A DNA stretch of 64,000 nt from Proteobacteria bacterium SG_bin9 (GCA_002083525.1 LWDM01000073.1:26258-90257); one strand, 5' to 3'; shown: positions 38,291-46,658, counted from the first letter of the stretch. A program made the numbers and translations. The notes: generated by a model from the sequence alone, not told the origin.

Positions 38291-39094
38291 CTATGGCGCG
38301 AGATGGTTGGTTTTCGCGACCCAGTCGCGAACGTCCTTCAGCACCACCGGTAAGACATCCCTGGCTTCCTGAACGGTCATGCCGGCCTTGACGCGCGGAT
38401 CGTAGAGGATGTTCATCAGGTACTGGTCGTAGACGCTGAAGAAGCCCATCGACACGTCGTCGTTGAACATGGTCCACGGCACCTTGTCGGTGTCGTTGAT
38501 CGGGCCGAGCGACTGCAGCAGTTCTTCGTATGCGCAATCGTGAAAGACGAAGTCGCCGTTGTCGACCGTCAACAGCACTTCCGAGCGCAGGATCTGGAAG
38601 TTCTCACCCTTGCTGAAGCCGGAGAGACACTGCGGATCGAGTGAGTTCTGAATCTCGCGCGCCTTGTCCGCGCCGTAGAGCCTGGCGATGGTGCGGCCCA
38701 GTTCGCCGTCGCGCACCAGAGTGACGACGACATTGGCGCCCTCGCGCTTATCGGTCTGAGCGATATCGAGATGCTGAACGCGTTTGCCGATGTCGTCGAT
38801 GATCTTCGCGAGTTGACCGGTTCGCTTTGTGAAGCGCGCGCCGTCGACAAATATCCGGACGGGACCTTCGTATTTGCGGATGCGATCGATGCGGCCGGCG
38901 AGATGGTACTCGGCGCCGAAGGCCGTCCGGAAGAAGCCCTCGAGAATCTCGTCGTCGGTGAACGACTTCTTCTCGGCGCGTTGGCGCATCGTGATCTGCG
39001 GAATTTCGGCCAGCGCCATCAGTGCCGGCGCGGTCGCGGTCGTGACCGCGCCAAGGGCGATCGCCGCAAAACGTAAGGCCGGGCGGGCGTTCAT
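38291..39094 (-). CDS. Secreted DUF2927 protein
   Basis: A 267-residue protein with an N-terminal signal or anchor (ALRFAAIALGAVTTATAPALMALA). The DUF2927 region spans most of the mature part. Visible blocks are FFRTAFGAEYH, KYEGPVRIFVDG and LDPQCLSGFS, with a cysteine pair in DPQC and DCAYEELLQ. The function is not known, but the length and conserved Asp/Tyr-rich stretches suggest a folded periplasmic domain. It converges with the M48 gene across 13 bp. Its leader contains a hairpin (39123-39150). Confidence 0.85.
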   Translation of the reverse strand: MNARPALRFAAIALGAVTTATAPALMALAEIPQITMRQRAEKKSFTDDEILEGFFRTAFGAEYHLAGRIDRIRKYEGPVRIFVDGARFTKRTGQLAKIIDDIGKRVQHLDIAQTDKREGANVVVTLVRDGELGRTIARLYGADKAREIQNSLDPQCLSGFSKGENFQILRSEVLLTVDNGDFVFHDCAYEELLQSLGPINDTDKVPWTMFNDDVSMGFFSVYDQYLMNILYDPRVKAGMTVQEARDVLPVVLKDVRDWVAKTNHLAP

Positions 39095-39122
39095 CGGCGC
39101 GTAGCGTAGACGCCCGCACCGG

Positions 39123-39150
39123 ACCGCGGCAACAGTGCGATTGCCGCGGT
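39123..39150 (-). promoter_or_regulatory. Perfect inverted repeat in the DUF2927 gene leader
   Basis: ACCGCGGCAA (39123-39132) and TTGCCGCGGT (39141-39150) form a perfect 10-bp stem with an 8-base loop, 28 bases upstream of the start codon. A second small palindrome CAGATT-A-AATCTG (39152-39164) adjoins it. Either could be an operator or an RNA hairpin. Confidence 0.5.
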
Positions 39151-39170
39151 ACAGATTAAATCTGCGTAAG

Positions 39171-39247
39171 TTAGTGGTCCGATTCTAACATTTGCACCCC
39201 ATTTCGGGAGGTACTCATTGCAAATGTTAGAATCAAAGGACCACGAG
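39171..39247 (+). repeat. Hairpin repeat, copy 3 (left half of pair B)
   Basis: Outer TTAGTGGTCC faces GGACCACGAG (7 bp paired). The inner arm GATTCTAACATTTGCA (39181-39196) pairs perfectly with 39219-39234. The bulge AAA (39235-39237) is on the right, and the loop is 22 bases. It has the same architecture and orientation as copy 1, with different but compensating arm sequences. Confidence 0.9.
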
Positions 39248-39258
39248 CAATTATAATT

Positions 39259-39336
39259 CTAGTGGAGTTTCGGATTTGACATTCGCGTTGCGCGATCGCG
39301 GCAACGTGGTCGCGAATGTCAAATCCACTCCACTAG
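39259..39336 (-). repeat. Hairpin repeat, copy 4 (right half of pair B), containing the L,D-transpeptidase stop codon
   Basis: Outer arm CTAGTGGAGT (39259-39268) pairs with ACTCCACTAG (39327-39336). The inner arm GGATTTGACATTCGCG (39272-39287) pairs with 39311-39326. The bulge TTC is on the left, so it is inverted relative to copy 3. The TAG stop of the minus-strand L,D-transpeptidase gene (39333-39335) lies inside the outer arm, so the hairpin directly closes that message. Confidence 0.9.
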
Positions 39337-39911
39337 TTGTTCTTGACGATCACCGTCGCGCCGACCTTCACCCGATCGTAGAGATGGATGACGTCGTCAT
39401 TGACCATGCGGAAGCAGCCCGACGAGACAGCCTGGCCGATGGTCTCCGGCTCGTTCGAGCCGTGGATGCGGTAAAGCGTCGAGCCGAGATACATGGCGCG
39501 GGCGCCGAGCGGATTGTCCGGACCGCCGACCATGTGGCGCGGCAGATCGGGGCGGCGCTTGAGCATCTGGGCCGGCGGGGTCCAGGCCGGCCATTCCTTC
39601 TTGTGGGTGACGCGGTGCGTGCCGCCCCAGCGGAAACCGTCGCGGCCGACTCCGATACCGTAACGGATCGCCGTTCCGCCGCTCTCGACGAGGTACAGCC
39701 GGCGTTCCTTGGTGTCGACGACAATGGTGCCGGGTGCGTAGCTGCCCTCGAAGCGGACGGTGGCGCGCGGAACCGGACCGGAGCCGCTCGGCGTGAAGAT
39801 GTTCTTGAGGCCGAGCATCAGATCGCTGGCCCGTTCCTCCTGCGCGTTCGCGGCGGCGGGGATCGCCAAAATGACTGCGAAAGCGGTCAAAAGAGCATAC
39901 AGGCGTCGCAT
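39333..39911 (-). CDS. L,D-transpeptidase (YkuD/ErfK family), secreted
   Basis: A 192-residue periplasmic enzyme that crosslinks peptidoglycan stems or attaches proteins to them. The signal peptide is LLTAFAVILAIPAAANA. The YkuD core begins GTIVVDTKERRLYLVE, and the catalytic motif is YRIHGSNEP plus SSGCFRM with the active Cys. The ATG at 39911 (MRRLYALL) follows GAGGATTT. A much longer open frame upstream is an antisense reading of the next gene. Confidence 0.93.
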   Translation of the reverse strand: MRRLYALLTAFAVILAIPAAANAQEERASDLMLGLKNIFTPSGSGPVPRATVRFEGSYAPGTIVVDTKERRLYLVESGGTAIRYGIGVGRDGFRWGGTHRVTHKKEWPAWTPPAQMLKRRPDLPRHMVGGPDNPLGARAMYLGSTLYRIHGSNEPETIGQAVSSGCFRMVNDDVIHLYDRVKVGATVIVKNN

Positions 39912-40108
39912 CGAAATCCTCGTGTTGTCCGGGGTGCGGAAAATGTGCACTGCAATTGGCCGAGAAAGGCCATAACTCGCGGCAATTCGCAAGCCACGGG
40001 CCCGTGAGAGCGCGATTTCGAGGGGCAGCGTTGCTGAAAAGCACCGCAGGACACCTCCTAGACGATTGATGTCCCAGCGGCGTTGCGGTCTTTTAGCGTC
40101 CGGCCGCG

Positions 40109-40126
40109 CGGCGTCTTTTGACGCCG
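40109..40126. promoter_or_regulatory. Small hairpin in the intergenic region before the acetolactate synthase-like gene
   Basis: CGGCGTC (40109-40115) TTTT GACGCCG (40120-40126) forms a 7-bp stem about 60 bases upstream of the start. The remainder of 39912-40187 is a divergent promoter region without other clear signals. Confidence 0.35.
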
Positions 40127-40187
40127 TCTGAAAACGATGATTGATCGGAGCGGCCAAACAAAACCAAACGGCGACGGGAGCGAGACG

Positions 40188-41732
40188 ATGAACGGTGCGG
40201 AAAGTCTGGTGCGGACACTTGTTGCAGGCGGCGTGGACGTCTGCTTCACCAATCCGGGCACCTCGGAGATGCACTTTGTCGCAGCGCTCGACCGCGTCGA
40301 GGGCATGCGCTGCGTGCTCGGTCTGTTCGAGGGCATCGTCACCGGCGCCGCCGATGGCTACTACCGCATGAAGGGCACGCCGGCCTCGACGCTGCTGCAC
40401 CTCGGTCCGGGTCTCGCTAACGGTCTCGCCAATCTGCACAACGCCAAGAAGGCGAACTCCGGCATCGTCAACATCGTCGGCCAGCACGCGGTCTATCACA
40501 TCGAATACAACGCGCCGCTGACGTCGGACATCGAAGGCCTCGCACGTCCGATGTCGCATTGGGTGCGCACATCGCCGGATGCGAAGTCGGTGGCGAAGGA
40601 CGGCGCGGCGGCGATCGCGGCTGCGAGCGCAGCGCCGGGCCAGATCGCAACACTGATCCTGCCCGCCGACACCGCGTGGAACGAGGCCGACGGCATCGCG
40701 CAGGTTCAGCACGATCAGCAGAAGCCGACCTACTCGCCGCAGGCGGTGGATGGCGCGGCGAAGATCCTCAAGAGCGGCGAACCGACGCTTCTCCTGCTCA
40801 CCGGCAGCGCGCTGACCGAAGCGGGTCTCGATCTCGCCGAGCGCATTGCCGCCAAGACCAACTGCAAGGTGATGGGCCAGACTTACAACCCGCGCATGGC
40901 GCGTGGCCGCGGCCGCTTCCACATCGAGCGCATTCCGTATGTGATCGAGTCGGCGCTGCCGATCCTCAAAGACTTCAAGAACATCATTCTGATCGAAGCC
41001 AACGATCCGGTGGCGTTCTTCGCTTACCCGAACAAGCCGAGCCTGTTGAAGCCGGAAGGCTGCAACGTGCATCGCATGACGGCGGGCGGCGAAAACTCCG
41101 TTGCGGCGCTCGAAGCACTGGCCGGCGCGGTCGGCGCCAAGGCGGCCGACGTCAAGCCGGTGCAGAAGCCGGAGCCGGTGAAGCCGACCGGCGCGCTCAG
41201 CCACGCGTCCATCGCTGCGGCGATTGCGTACGCGATTCCGGAGAATGCGATCGTCGTCGATGAATCGATCACCACCGGCCGCGGCTTCTTCCCGCCGACC
41301 GCAGCATCGAAGCCGCACGACTGGCTGCAGAACATGGGCGGCTCGATCGGCTTCTCGACGCCGGTGTCGACCGGCGCCGCAGTTGCGTGCCCCGACCGCA
41401 AGGTCATCTGCATGGTCGGCGACGGCAGCGCGATGTACACGATCCAGTCGCTGTGGACGCAGGCGCGCGAGCAGCTCGATGTCGTGACCATCGTCTTCGC
41501 CAACCGCATCTATCAGATCCTGCGCGGCGAGTTCGACGGCGTCGGCGCCGGTCAGCCGGGCCAGAAGGCGCTCGACATGCTCAAGATCGACAATCCGGCG
41601 CTCGATTTCGTGTCGCTTGCGAAGGGCATGGGCGTGCCGGGCCGCGCGGTCGACAATGTCGACGACTTCAACGTCGCGCTCGCTGCTGCCATTGCGCACA
41701 AAGGACCGTACCTGATCGAGGTCCGGTTCTAA
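40188..41732 (+). CDS. Acetolactate synthase large subunit-like thiamine diphosphate enzyme
   Basis: A 514-residue ThDP enzyme. The catalytic Glu is in LFEGIVTGAADGY, and the cofactor motif is GDGSAMYTIQSLWTQAREQLDVVTIVFANR. The N-terminal CFTNPGTSEMHF and HLGPGLANGLANLHNAKKA match a group of ALS-like enzymes that are separate from the biosynthetic IlvB, and no small-subunit gene follows. It could make or break an acyloin or decarboxylate a 2-oxo acid. The ATG at 40188 follows GGGAG. The substrate is unknown. Confidence 0.88.
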   Translation: MNGAESLVRTLVAGGVDVCFTNPGTSEMHFVAALDRVEGMRCVLGLFEGIVTGAADGYYRMKGTPASTLLHLGPGLANGLANLHNAKKANSGIVNIVGQHAVYHIEYNAPLTSDIEGLARPMSHWVRTSPDAKSVAKDGAAAIAAASAAPGQIATLILPADTAWNEADGIAQVQHDQQKPTYSPQAVDGAAKILKSGEPTLLLLTGSALTEAGLDLAERIAAKTNCKVMGQTYNPRMARGRGRFHIERIPYVIESALPILKDFKNIILIEANDPVAFFAYPNKPSLLKPEGCNVHRMTAGGENSVAALEALAGAVGAKAADVKPVQKPEPVKPTGALSHASIAAAIAYAIPENAIVVDESITTGRGFFPPTAASKPHDWLQNMGGSIGFSTPVSTGAAVACPDRKVICMVGDGSAMYTIQSLWTQAREQLDVVTIVFANRIYQILRGEFDGVGAGQPGQKALDMLKIDNPALDFVSLAKGMGVPGRAVDNVDDFNVALAAAIAHKGPYLIEVRF

Positions 41733-41829
41733 GGCTGGGAACGACCTGTCACGTCCGTGCGTTTTCAAGGGGCTCGCAACCATGTCGCGGGCCCTGAAAC
41801 TGCCGCACACCGTACCTACGTGTTGGGTC

Positions 41830-42186
41830 ATGAGCACTGTTGAGCGCCATAGCCCTGCCGGACCGAATCCCGTGAGTGCACAAGCGAAAGCGGAACTCGA
41901 CCGCTATCTCGAGCGATTTCAGGAGCGGCTGCCGCAGCGGCTTGCAAGTTGCGTGCGCTGGCTGCGTGAGCCGTCGTCCATCTTCTGGCGGATTCCGATT
42001 TCCATCGCGCTGGTGCTCGGCGGCATCTTCAGCTTCCTGCCGGTGCTCGGCATCTGGATGTTGCCGCTCGGCCTGATCCTGATCGCGCAGGACATTCCGT
42101 TCCTGCAAGGACCGATCGTGCGCGTGCTCCAGTGGGCGGAGCGCAAGTGGAATGAACGGCAGGCGCGCAAGACCACGCAGAAGTAA
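41830..42186 (+). CDS. Small membrane protein of unknown function
   Basis: A 118-residue protein from the ATG at 41830 (an earlier in-frame start at 41782 adds 16 residues). The charged N-terminal half (AELDRYLERFQERLPQRLAS) is followed by a hydrophobic hairpin (ISIALVLGGIFSFLPVLGIWMLPLGLILIA) and a basic tail (WAERKWNERQARK). I do not recognise a characterised family. It resembles small conserved proteins of related alphaproteobacteria. It is closed by a strong terminator shared with the next, convergent gene. Confidence 0.7.
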   Translation: MSTVERHSPAGPNPVSAQAKAELDRYLERFQERLPQRLASCVRWLREPSSIFWRIPISIALVLGGIFSFLPVLGIWMLPLGLILIAQDIPFLQGPIVRVLQWAERKWNERQARKTTQK

Positions 42187-42204
42187 TCTGATGGTTACAC
42201 GACA

Positions 42205-42227
42205 GCGAGGCGGATCGTCCGCCTCGC
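42205..42227. terminator. Bidirectional hairpin between converging genes
   Basis: GCGAGGCGGA (42205-42214) and TCCGCCTCGC (42218-42227) form a perfect 10-bp stem with a 3-base loop between the stops at 42186 and 42248. There is no T run on either side. Confidence 0.6.
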
Positions 42228-42247
42228 GAGGTCTGTGTTGGCGATGA

Positions 42248-42862
42248 CTAGGTCGCACCCGGACGCATCTTCTTCCAGTCGCCGACCTTCACGATGCCGA
42301 CGATGGTGAATTTGCCGTCGCCCAGGCCCTTGACGATCGCCGCTTCGCCCTCGTCGATCTCGCCAGCGGCGCCGGCGACCGCCGCGAACTGGTGTCCGTG
42401 TCCCACCAGCACGACATTGCCGCCGCTTTTGACCGGCGTGGCGATCAAGCCGCGCAAGCCCGGATAGTCGCGTTCAGACGGGCCGCCGCCGCGGACGTCG
42501 GAATCGATTGTGAAGCCTGACCCGAACATGAGCCGCGCGGTGTCGGCTGTGCGGCACAGCGGTCCGGCACGAACCTCCGTGATCGGGATGTTGAGCGCGC
42601 GGATCGCCGCGCCAAGGTCGGCGGCTTGCTTGCGTCCTTCCGGCGACAGATTGCGCTGCGTGCCGCACGAGCTGCCGAGGCTGGTGTCGCGATCCGGCTT
42701 GCTGAAGTCGGTCAACGCATGGCGGAAGTGCAGGGTGTAGCCGCCGGCCTTCAGCAACCGCAGCATCTCCTGCGGCGACAGGTCGTTGGCTTTGGCAGGC
42801 GCTGCATGGGTCGCAACCAGCGCCAGCAGCAGAGCGATCAGTGATCGGCGGTGCAAGATCAT
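42248..42862 (-). CDS. Secreted histidine phosphatase-family protein
   Basis: A 204-residue periplasmic protein with a signal peptide (SLIALLLALVATHAAPAKA). It has the histidine phosphatase fold marks: phosphoacceptor His in HFRHALTD (RHA rather than the usual RHG), Arg in GPLCRTADTARLMFG and the second His in VVLVGHGHQF. It could remove phosphate from a small molecule or be a degenerate member. The ATG at 42862 is preceded by AAGGA. Confidence 0.85.
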   Translation of the reverse strand: MILHRRSLIALLLALVATHAAPAKANDLSPQEMLRLLKAGGYTLHFRHALTDFSKPDRDTSLGSSCGTQRNLSPEGRKQAADLGAAIRALNIPITEVRAGPLCRTADTARLMFGSGFTIDSDVRGGGPSERDYPGLRGLIATPVKSGGNVVLVGHGHQFAAVAGAAGEIDEGEAAIVKGLGDGKFTIVGIVKVGDWKKMRPGAT

Positions 42863-42930
42863 GTCATGTGTCCTTAGTTGCGGCCGCCTGGCCTGCTTCG
42901 CGCCGGATGGCCGCCTCCCGCGCAAAGCCT

Positions 42931-43905
42931 CTAATGGTGGCTGTCGCGCTGCCGCTCCCACGCCAGCGCTGCATCGATCGTGTCCGAGAACGATTGGCCC
43001 TCACGCAGCAACACGCTCTTCAAGGCATCGCTGAGATGCCTCGGCTCGCCGAGGTCGTCGACCGGCATCTTGCTGTCGCGCACCGCCGCCAGCACACGCC
43101 GGATTTCTCCCGCCGCATGGGCCGGCGTCTGCAGCAGCACGAGGCGTTTGGAGAACGCGGGGTTGCTCGGCACGTGACAGGTGGTGCAGTCGGAGGCGCG
43201 CAGCGAGTTGGCGAATTGCCGATACGTCTCGACGACGCGATCGAGGTGCGGGTTCTCAGCGCGCAGCAAACCGCCGAACCAGCTCGTCGCCGGTTGCGGT
43301 TGATCCTCGCCGTTGCTCCAGCTCCACTTGCCATCGAATGCCGGCGGCGCCACGGGCTTGACGGCGGGCAAGCCCTTTTCGGTGCCCTGTGGCGACCGCA
43401 GCACCACATCGATCAGGCCGCTGTCGTTGACGTAGAACAGAAGCTGGTTCGCGGCTTCGTAGGCCGACCACTTCGCCGGCGAATGCCAGAAGGGATAGGG
43501 ATATTGCCCGATGTCGAGCTGATTGCGGAACCGCACCTGCAGCTTGAGCACTGTGCGCTTTTCCACCTCGTCAAACTCGGCGATCAGCCGTCCCGTGGTC
43601 TTGAACAACGGCAGATAGAGGCCCGCGAAGATTCGCGGATCGAACTGCGTCAGCGACAGTTCGCTGATGCTCTTGCCCGCGGCATCGCCGCCCCAGCGCA
43701 ACACCGGCGCGAACAGCCTGTGAAACGACGCATCCGAGAACAAGGCCGTCCGGCATGCGGTGTAAGCCTGCTGCTCGCTGTCTTGCGCGGTGACTGCGCA
43801 CGACTCGGTGAAGCGTGCGCGAACCGTATCCTCGATCCCGGCGTGCGCGGCGCAGGGCATCAACGCCAATGCCACCAATGCGGCACGGATTCCTTGCATC
43901 GTCAT
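42931..43905 (-). CDS. Periplasmic protein with one c-type heme motif
   Basis: A 324-residue exported protein with signal peptide ALVALALMPCAAHA from the ATG at 43905, which has GGGAG upstream. One CxxCH heme site (SDCTTCHVP) lies near residue 235, and the C-terminal part (SKRLVLLQTPAHAAGEIRRVLAA) looks like a helical cytochrome c tail. The N-terminal 200 residues match no domain I know. It lies 82 bp after a periplasmic metallo-hydrolase, so the two may share an electron-transfer or relay role. Confidence 0.7.
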   Translation of the reverse strand: MTMQGIRAALVALALMPCAAHAGIEDTVRARFTESCAVTAQDSEQQAYTACRTALFSDASFHRLFAPVLRWGGDAAGKSISELSLTQFDPRIFAGLYLPLFKTTGRLIAEFDEVEKRTVLKLQVRFRNQLDIGQYPYPFWHSPAKWSAYEAANQLLFYVNDSGLIDVVLRSPQGTEKGLPAVKPVAPPAFDGKWSWSNGEDQPQPATSWFGGLLRAENPHLDRVVETYRQFANSLRASDCTTCHVPSNPAFSKRLVLLQTPAHAAGEIRRVLAAVRDSKMPVDDLGEPRHLSDALKSVLLREGQSFSDTIDAALAWERQRDSHH

Positions 43906-43987
43906 GCCAACTCCCGTTCGTCTGGAAAAAGGGGAGGCGGGTGCGCAATTCAGGCGCATCCTGCCTCCCAGCCGCAGGGCGCGACGG

Positions 43988-44881
43988 TTACCAGCCGAGC
44001 TCGTAATGAGCCCAGGCGCGCTCGACATTGAGCGGGAGGTTGACCTGATAACCGGCCCAGTCCTCGTACTTCGGCAGCTTGACCGTCTGCTTCAGCTTCT
44101 CCGGATCGCGCGTTTCTTTCATCGCGGTCTCGACGGTCCCCATCAGGTCCTCGAGATACTCGCGCGTCAGCTTCGCCGCTTCAGCCGGCACGCTAGGTGC
44201 GCCGTGGCCTGGAATGACGCGTTCGAAGTCGAGCTTCTCGATCTTCTTGAGCGACTCGATCCAGTCGGCCGGCCAGTAATCCGGCATGATGCGAAACGCT
44301 GTGCGCTTGTGGCCGATGATGTCGACGGCAACCAGGATCTTCTCCTTCGGCAGACGGATCACCGTCATGCAGTTGCCGTGGTTGCGGCCGAAGTAATGCA
44401 ACTCGATGGTCGTATCGCCGAGCTTGAGATCGCGCTTGTCCTTGTAGGTCTCGTCCGGCTGGACGAGGGCCGGGTTCGGCCGCGCGCGGAATGCCGGCAG
44501 GCAATTTTCCTGGCTGACGAACTTGGCGCCGGCGTCCTTGAAAATCTTGCCGCCGAGAATGTGATCCCAATGCTCGTGTGTGTAGATCACGTAGCGGACT
44601 GGCTTGTCGGTGACCTTCTTGATCTCGCCCATCATCGCGGCCGCCGCATCGGGATTGATCGGATCGGTCACGATGACGCCGTCGCTGGTGACGAGAAACA
44701 TGTTGCGGTGAAACTGGTAGCGGAACGAGTAGACGTTGTCCGCGACCTTGGTCGCTTCGAACCTCGGCGGCGCTGGCGGGGGCGCAGCTGTCTGCGCCGG
44801 CAGCGATCCTGCCGATGCGATGTGAACGAGTGCGCTTAGGGCAAGCGCTGCCGTTCCGCGAAACGCGGCAATGTGAGCCAT
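43988..44881 (-). CDS. Periplasmic metallo-beta-lactamase-fold hydrolase
   Basis: A 297-residue exported protein with a signal peptide (ALALSALVHIASAGSLPAQ). The full zinc motif HEHWDH is present (near residue 103), followed by His in YFGRNHGNCMTV and Asp in LVAVDIIG. The last His lies in VIPGHGAPS. This differs from the first hydrolase in the window, whose motif is broken. Family members include quinoprotein-relay hydrolases. The c-type cytochrome gene downstream fits that idea but does not prove it. Confidence 0.88.
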   Translation of the reverse strand: MAHIAAFRGTAALALSALVHIASAGSLPAQTAAPPPAPPRFEATKVADNVYSFRYQFHRNMFLVTSDGVIVTDPINPDAAAAMMGEIKKVTDKPVRYVIYTHEHWDHILGGKIFKDAGAKFVSQENCLPAFRARPNPALVQPDETYKDKRDLKLGDTTIELHYFGRNHGNCMTVIRLPKEKILVAVDIIGHKRTAFRIMPDYWPADWIESLKKIEKLDFERVIPGHGAPSVPAEAAKLTREYLEDLMGTVETAMKETRDPEKLKQTVKLPKYEDWAGYQVNLPLNVERAWAHYELGW

Positions 44882-44914
44882 GACTGGACCTTTCCTCTGA
44901 TCGGCATGGCGGAG

Positions 44915-44962
44915 GGATCAAGGAGACTTGATCCTGCGCCGCTATGCCTATGTTGGATAGGC
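44915..44962. promoter_or_regulatory. Two inverted repeats between the hydrolase and MocR-type regulator
   Basis: GGATCAA-6 nt-TTGATCC (44915-44934) and GCCTAT-5 nt-ATAGGC (44946-44962) lie in the divergent 134-bp promoter region. Their spacing (centres about 29 bp apart) is close to three helical turns. They are candidates for the binding site of the adjacent MocR-type regulator. Confidence 0.5.
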
Positions 44963-45015
44963 TCCTAGAGTGGCTGCCGTAAGTGCCAGTTTTGTCGTTT
45001 CTCGAAGGACACTTG

Positions 45016-46518
45016 ATGGCCCGGACTCATGCCTCTCGCGCGCGGCAGTCGTTCCCTGCCATCATCGTCAACGCGACCAACCCGGCGCCGCTGTTCCGGC
45101 AACTCTACGATGGACTGGCCGAAGCCATTCGCCTCGGGCAATTCCCCGCGGGCAGCAAACTCCCGTCGACGCGCGCGCTCGCGCAGCACCTTCGCGTCTC
45201 GCGCAACACGGTTCATCTCGCCTTCGAGCAGCTGATCGCCGAAGGCTATCTCGAAGGAAAGATCGGTGCCGGCACCTATGTGGCGCAGACGCTGCCCGAG
45301 CATCTGCTGCAGTTCGCCGAGCGGCCGGGCGCCGGTTCTGTCCGGTCCGGCAAGACGCGGCCGCTGTCCAAGCGTACGGCGACGCTGCTCAAGGTCTATC
45401 CGCGCGAACCGTGGGCCGGCCGCAGCAACCGGAAGATCTTTCCGGTCATCCCGGCGCTGGCGGATTTTCCACGCGCGATCTGGCAACGCCTGCTCGTCAA
45501 GAGCTGGCGCGACGGCGGCGACGAACTGCTGGACTACGGATGGGGCCACAGCGGATTGCGGCAGGCGATCGCCGAATATCTCGGCACCGCGCGCGGCGTC
45601 CGCTGCACGGCGGATAACGTCATCGTCGTCGCCGGTGCACAGCAGGGCATCGATCTGGCCATCCGCGTGCTCGTCGACGAAGGGCAGAAGGCGTGGATCG
45701 AGGATCCGGGTTATCCGACTGCTTACGGCGCGCTCATCAGCGCGGGCGCGACCCCCGTGCCGGTGCCGGTCGATGACGAAGGCCTCAACGTCGAGAGCGG
45801 CAAGCGGCTCGCGCCCGATGCGCGGCTCGCTTACGTCACGCCGTCGCATCAATTTCCGATGGGCGTGACCATGAGTCTGCGCCGGAGACTAGAGCTGCTG
45901 GATTGGGCCGCGCAGGCACGTGCCTGGATTATCGAGGACGATTACAGCAGCGAGTATCGTTACGCAGGCCGCCCGCTCGCGGCGCTGCAGGGGCTCGATC
46001 GCGACCAGCGCGTCATCTATCTCGGCACCTTCAGCAAGGTGATGTTCCCGGCGCTGCGGCTTGCCTATCTGATCGTACCGCGCGATCTGATCCCTGCATT
46101 CCTGGTGACGCGTTTCTTTGCCAGCCGCCACCCGCCGCGGCTGGAGCAGGCGACGCTGGCGCGCTTCATCGCCGAGGGACACTTCGCACGCCACGTGCGG
46201 CGCATGCGCTCGCTGTACGCGCGGCGGCAAGCGGCGCTCGTCGCCGCCAGCCAGCGTCAGCTCGCGGGCCTGATCGACGTGCAGCCCGCGGAGGCCGGAT
46301 TGCATCTGCTCGGACATTTGCCGCGCGGCGTCAGCGACCGGCGCCTCTCGCAAAAGCTCGCCGATGCCGGCATTGATGCGCCGGCGCTGTCGAGCTTCGC
46401 GATCAAACGAAAATTGCCGCCGGCGCTGATTCTCGGCTACAGCGGCGCCGGCGAACGCACCCTCAAACAGGGCGTCGTCAAGCTGCGTGAAGCCGTCGCG
46501 GGATTGGTGAAGCCGTAG
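45016..46518 (+). CDS. MocR-type GntR/aminotransferase transcription regulator
   Basis: A 500-residue protein with an N-terminal winged helix (about 22-85, GSKLPSTRALAQHLRVSRNTVHLAFEQL) and a C-terminal fold-type I aminotransferase domain (about 120-495). The PLP Lys lies in YLGTFSKVMFPALRLAYL, and the PLP-stacking and Asp blocks are recognisable (AGAQQGIDLAIR, EDPGYPTAYGAL). It usually senses PLP or an amino compound and controls vitamin B6 or amino acid genes. The start at 45016 follows GAAGGA. It may regulate itself or the divergent hydrolase operon. Confidence 0.9.
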   Translation: MARTHASRARQSFPAIIVNATNPAPLFRQLYDGLAEAIRLGQFPAGSKLPSTRALAQHLRVSRNTVHLAFEQLIAEGYLEGKIGAGTYVAQTLPEHLLQFAERPGAGSVRSGKTRPLSKRTATLLKVYPREPWAGRSNRKIFPVIPALADFPRAIWQRLLVKSWRDGGDELLDYGWGHSGLRQAIAEYLGTARGVRCTADNVIVVAGAQQGIDLAIRVLVDEGQKAWIEDPGYPTAYGALISAGATPVPVPVDDEGLNVESGKRLAPDARLAYVTPSHQFPMGVTMSLRRRLELLDWAAQARAWIIEDDYSSEYRYAGRPLAALQGLDRDQRVIYLGTFSKVMFPALRLAYLIVPRDLIPAFLVTRFFASRHPPRLEQATLARFIAEGHFARHVRRMRSLYARRQAALVAASQRQLAGLIDVQPAEAGLHLLGHLPRGVSDRRLSQKLADAGIDAPALSSFAIKRKLPPALILGYSGAGERTLKQGVVKLREAVAGLVKP

Positions 46519-46523
46519 CGGCC

Positions 46524-46658
46524 TCAGTAGAGAAACTCGCCGACGATCACCCACACGATTGCGCTGGACGCGAACACCAGCACGAACGCAATCACACCCC
46601 AGGCAATATCGCCGAGGTTGGGATGCTTCCGGTCATGATGGTGGGGCGTAAACGTCAT
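46524..46658 (-). CDS. 44-residue single-span membrane protein
   Basis: A short open frame with an N-terminal His-rich cytoplasmic stretch (MTFTPHHHDRKHPNLGDIAW), then one membrane segment (GVIAFVLVFASSAIVWVIV) and a short tail GEFLY. Its stop lies six bases from the regulator's stop on the opposite strand. The regular hydrophobic periodicity and lack of rare codons support a real gene, but the ribosome site is weak. No family is recognised. Confidence 0.6.
   Translation of the reverse strand: MTFTPHHHDRKHPNLGDIAWGVIAFVLVFASSAIVWVIVGEFLY

Noticed and set aside
39912..41837. Long minus-strand open frame continuing upstream of the L,D-transpeptidase
   Set aside because: It is the antisense reading of the acetolactate synthase-like gene; the signal peptide and ribosome site place the start at 39911.
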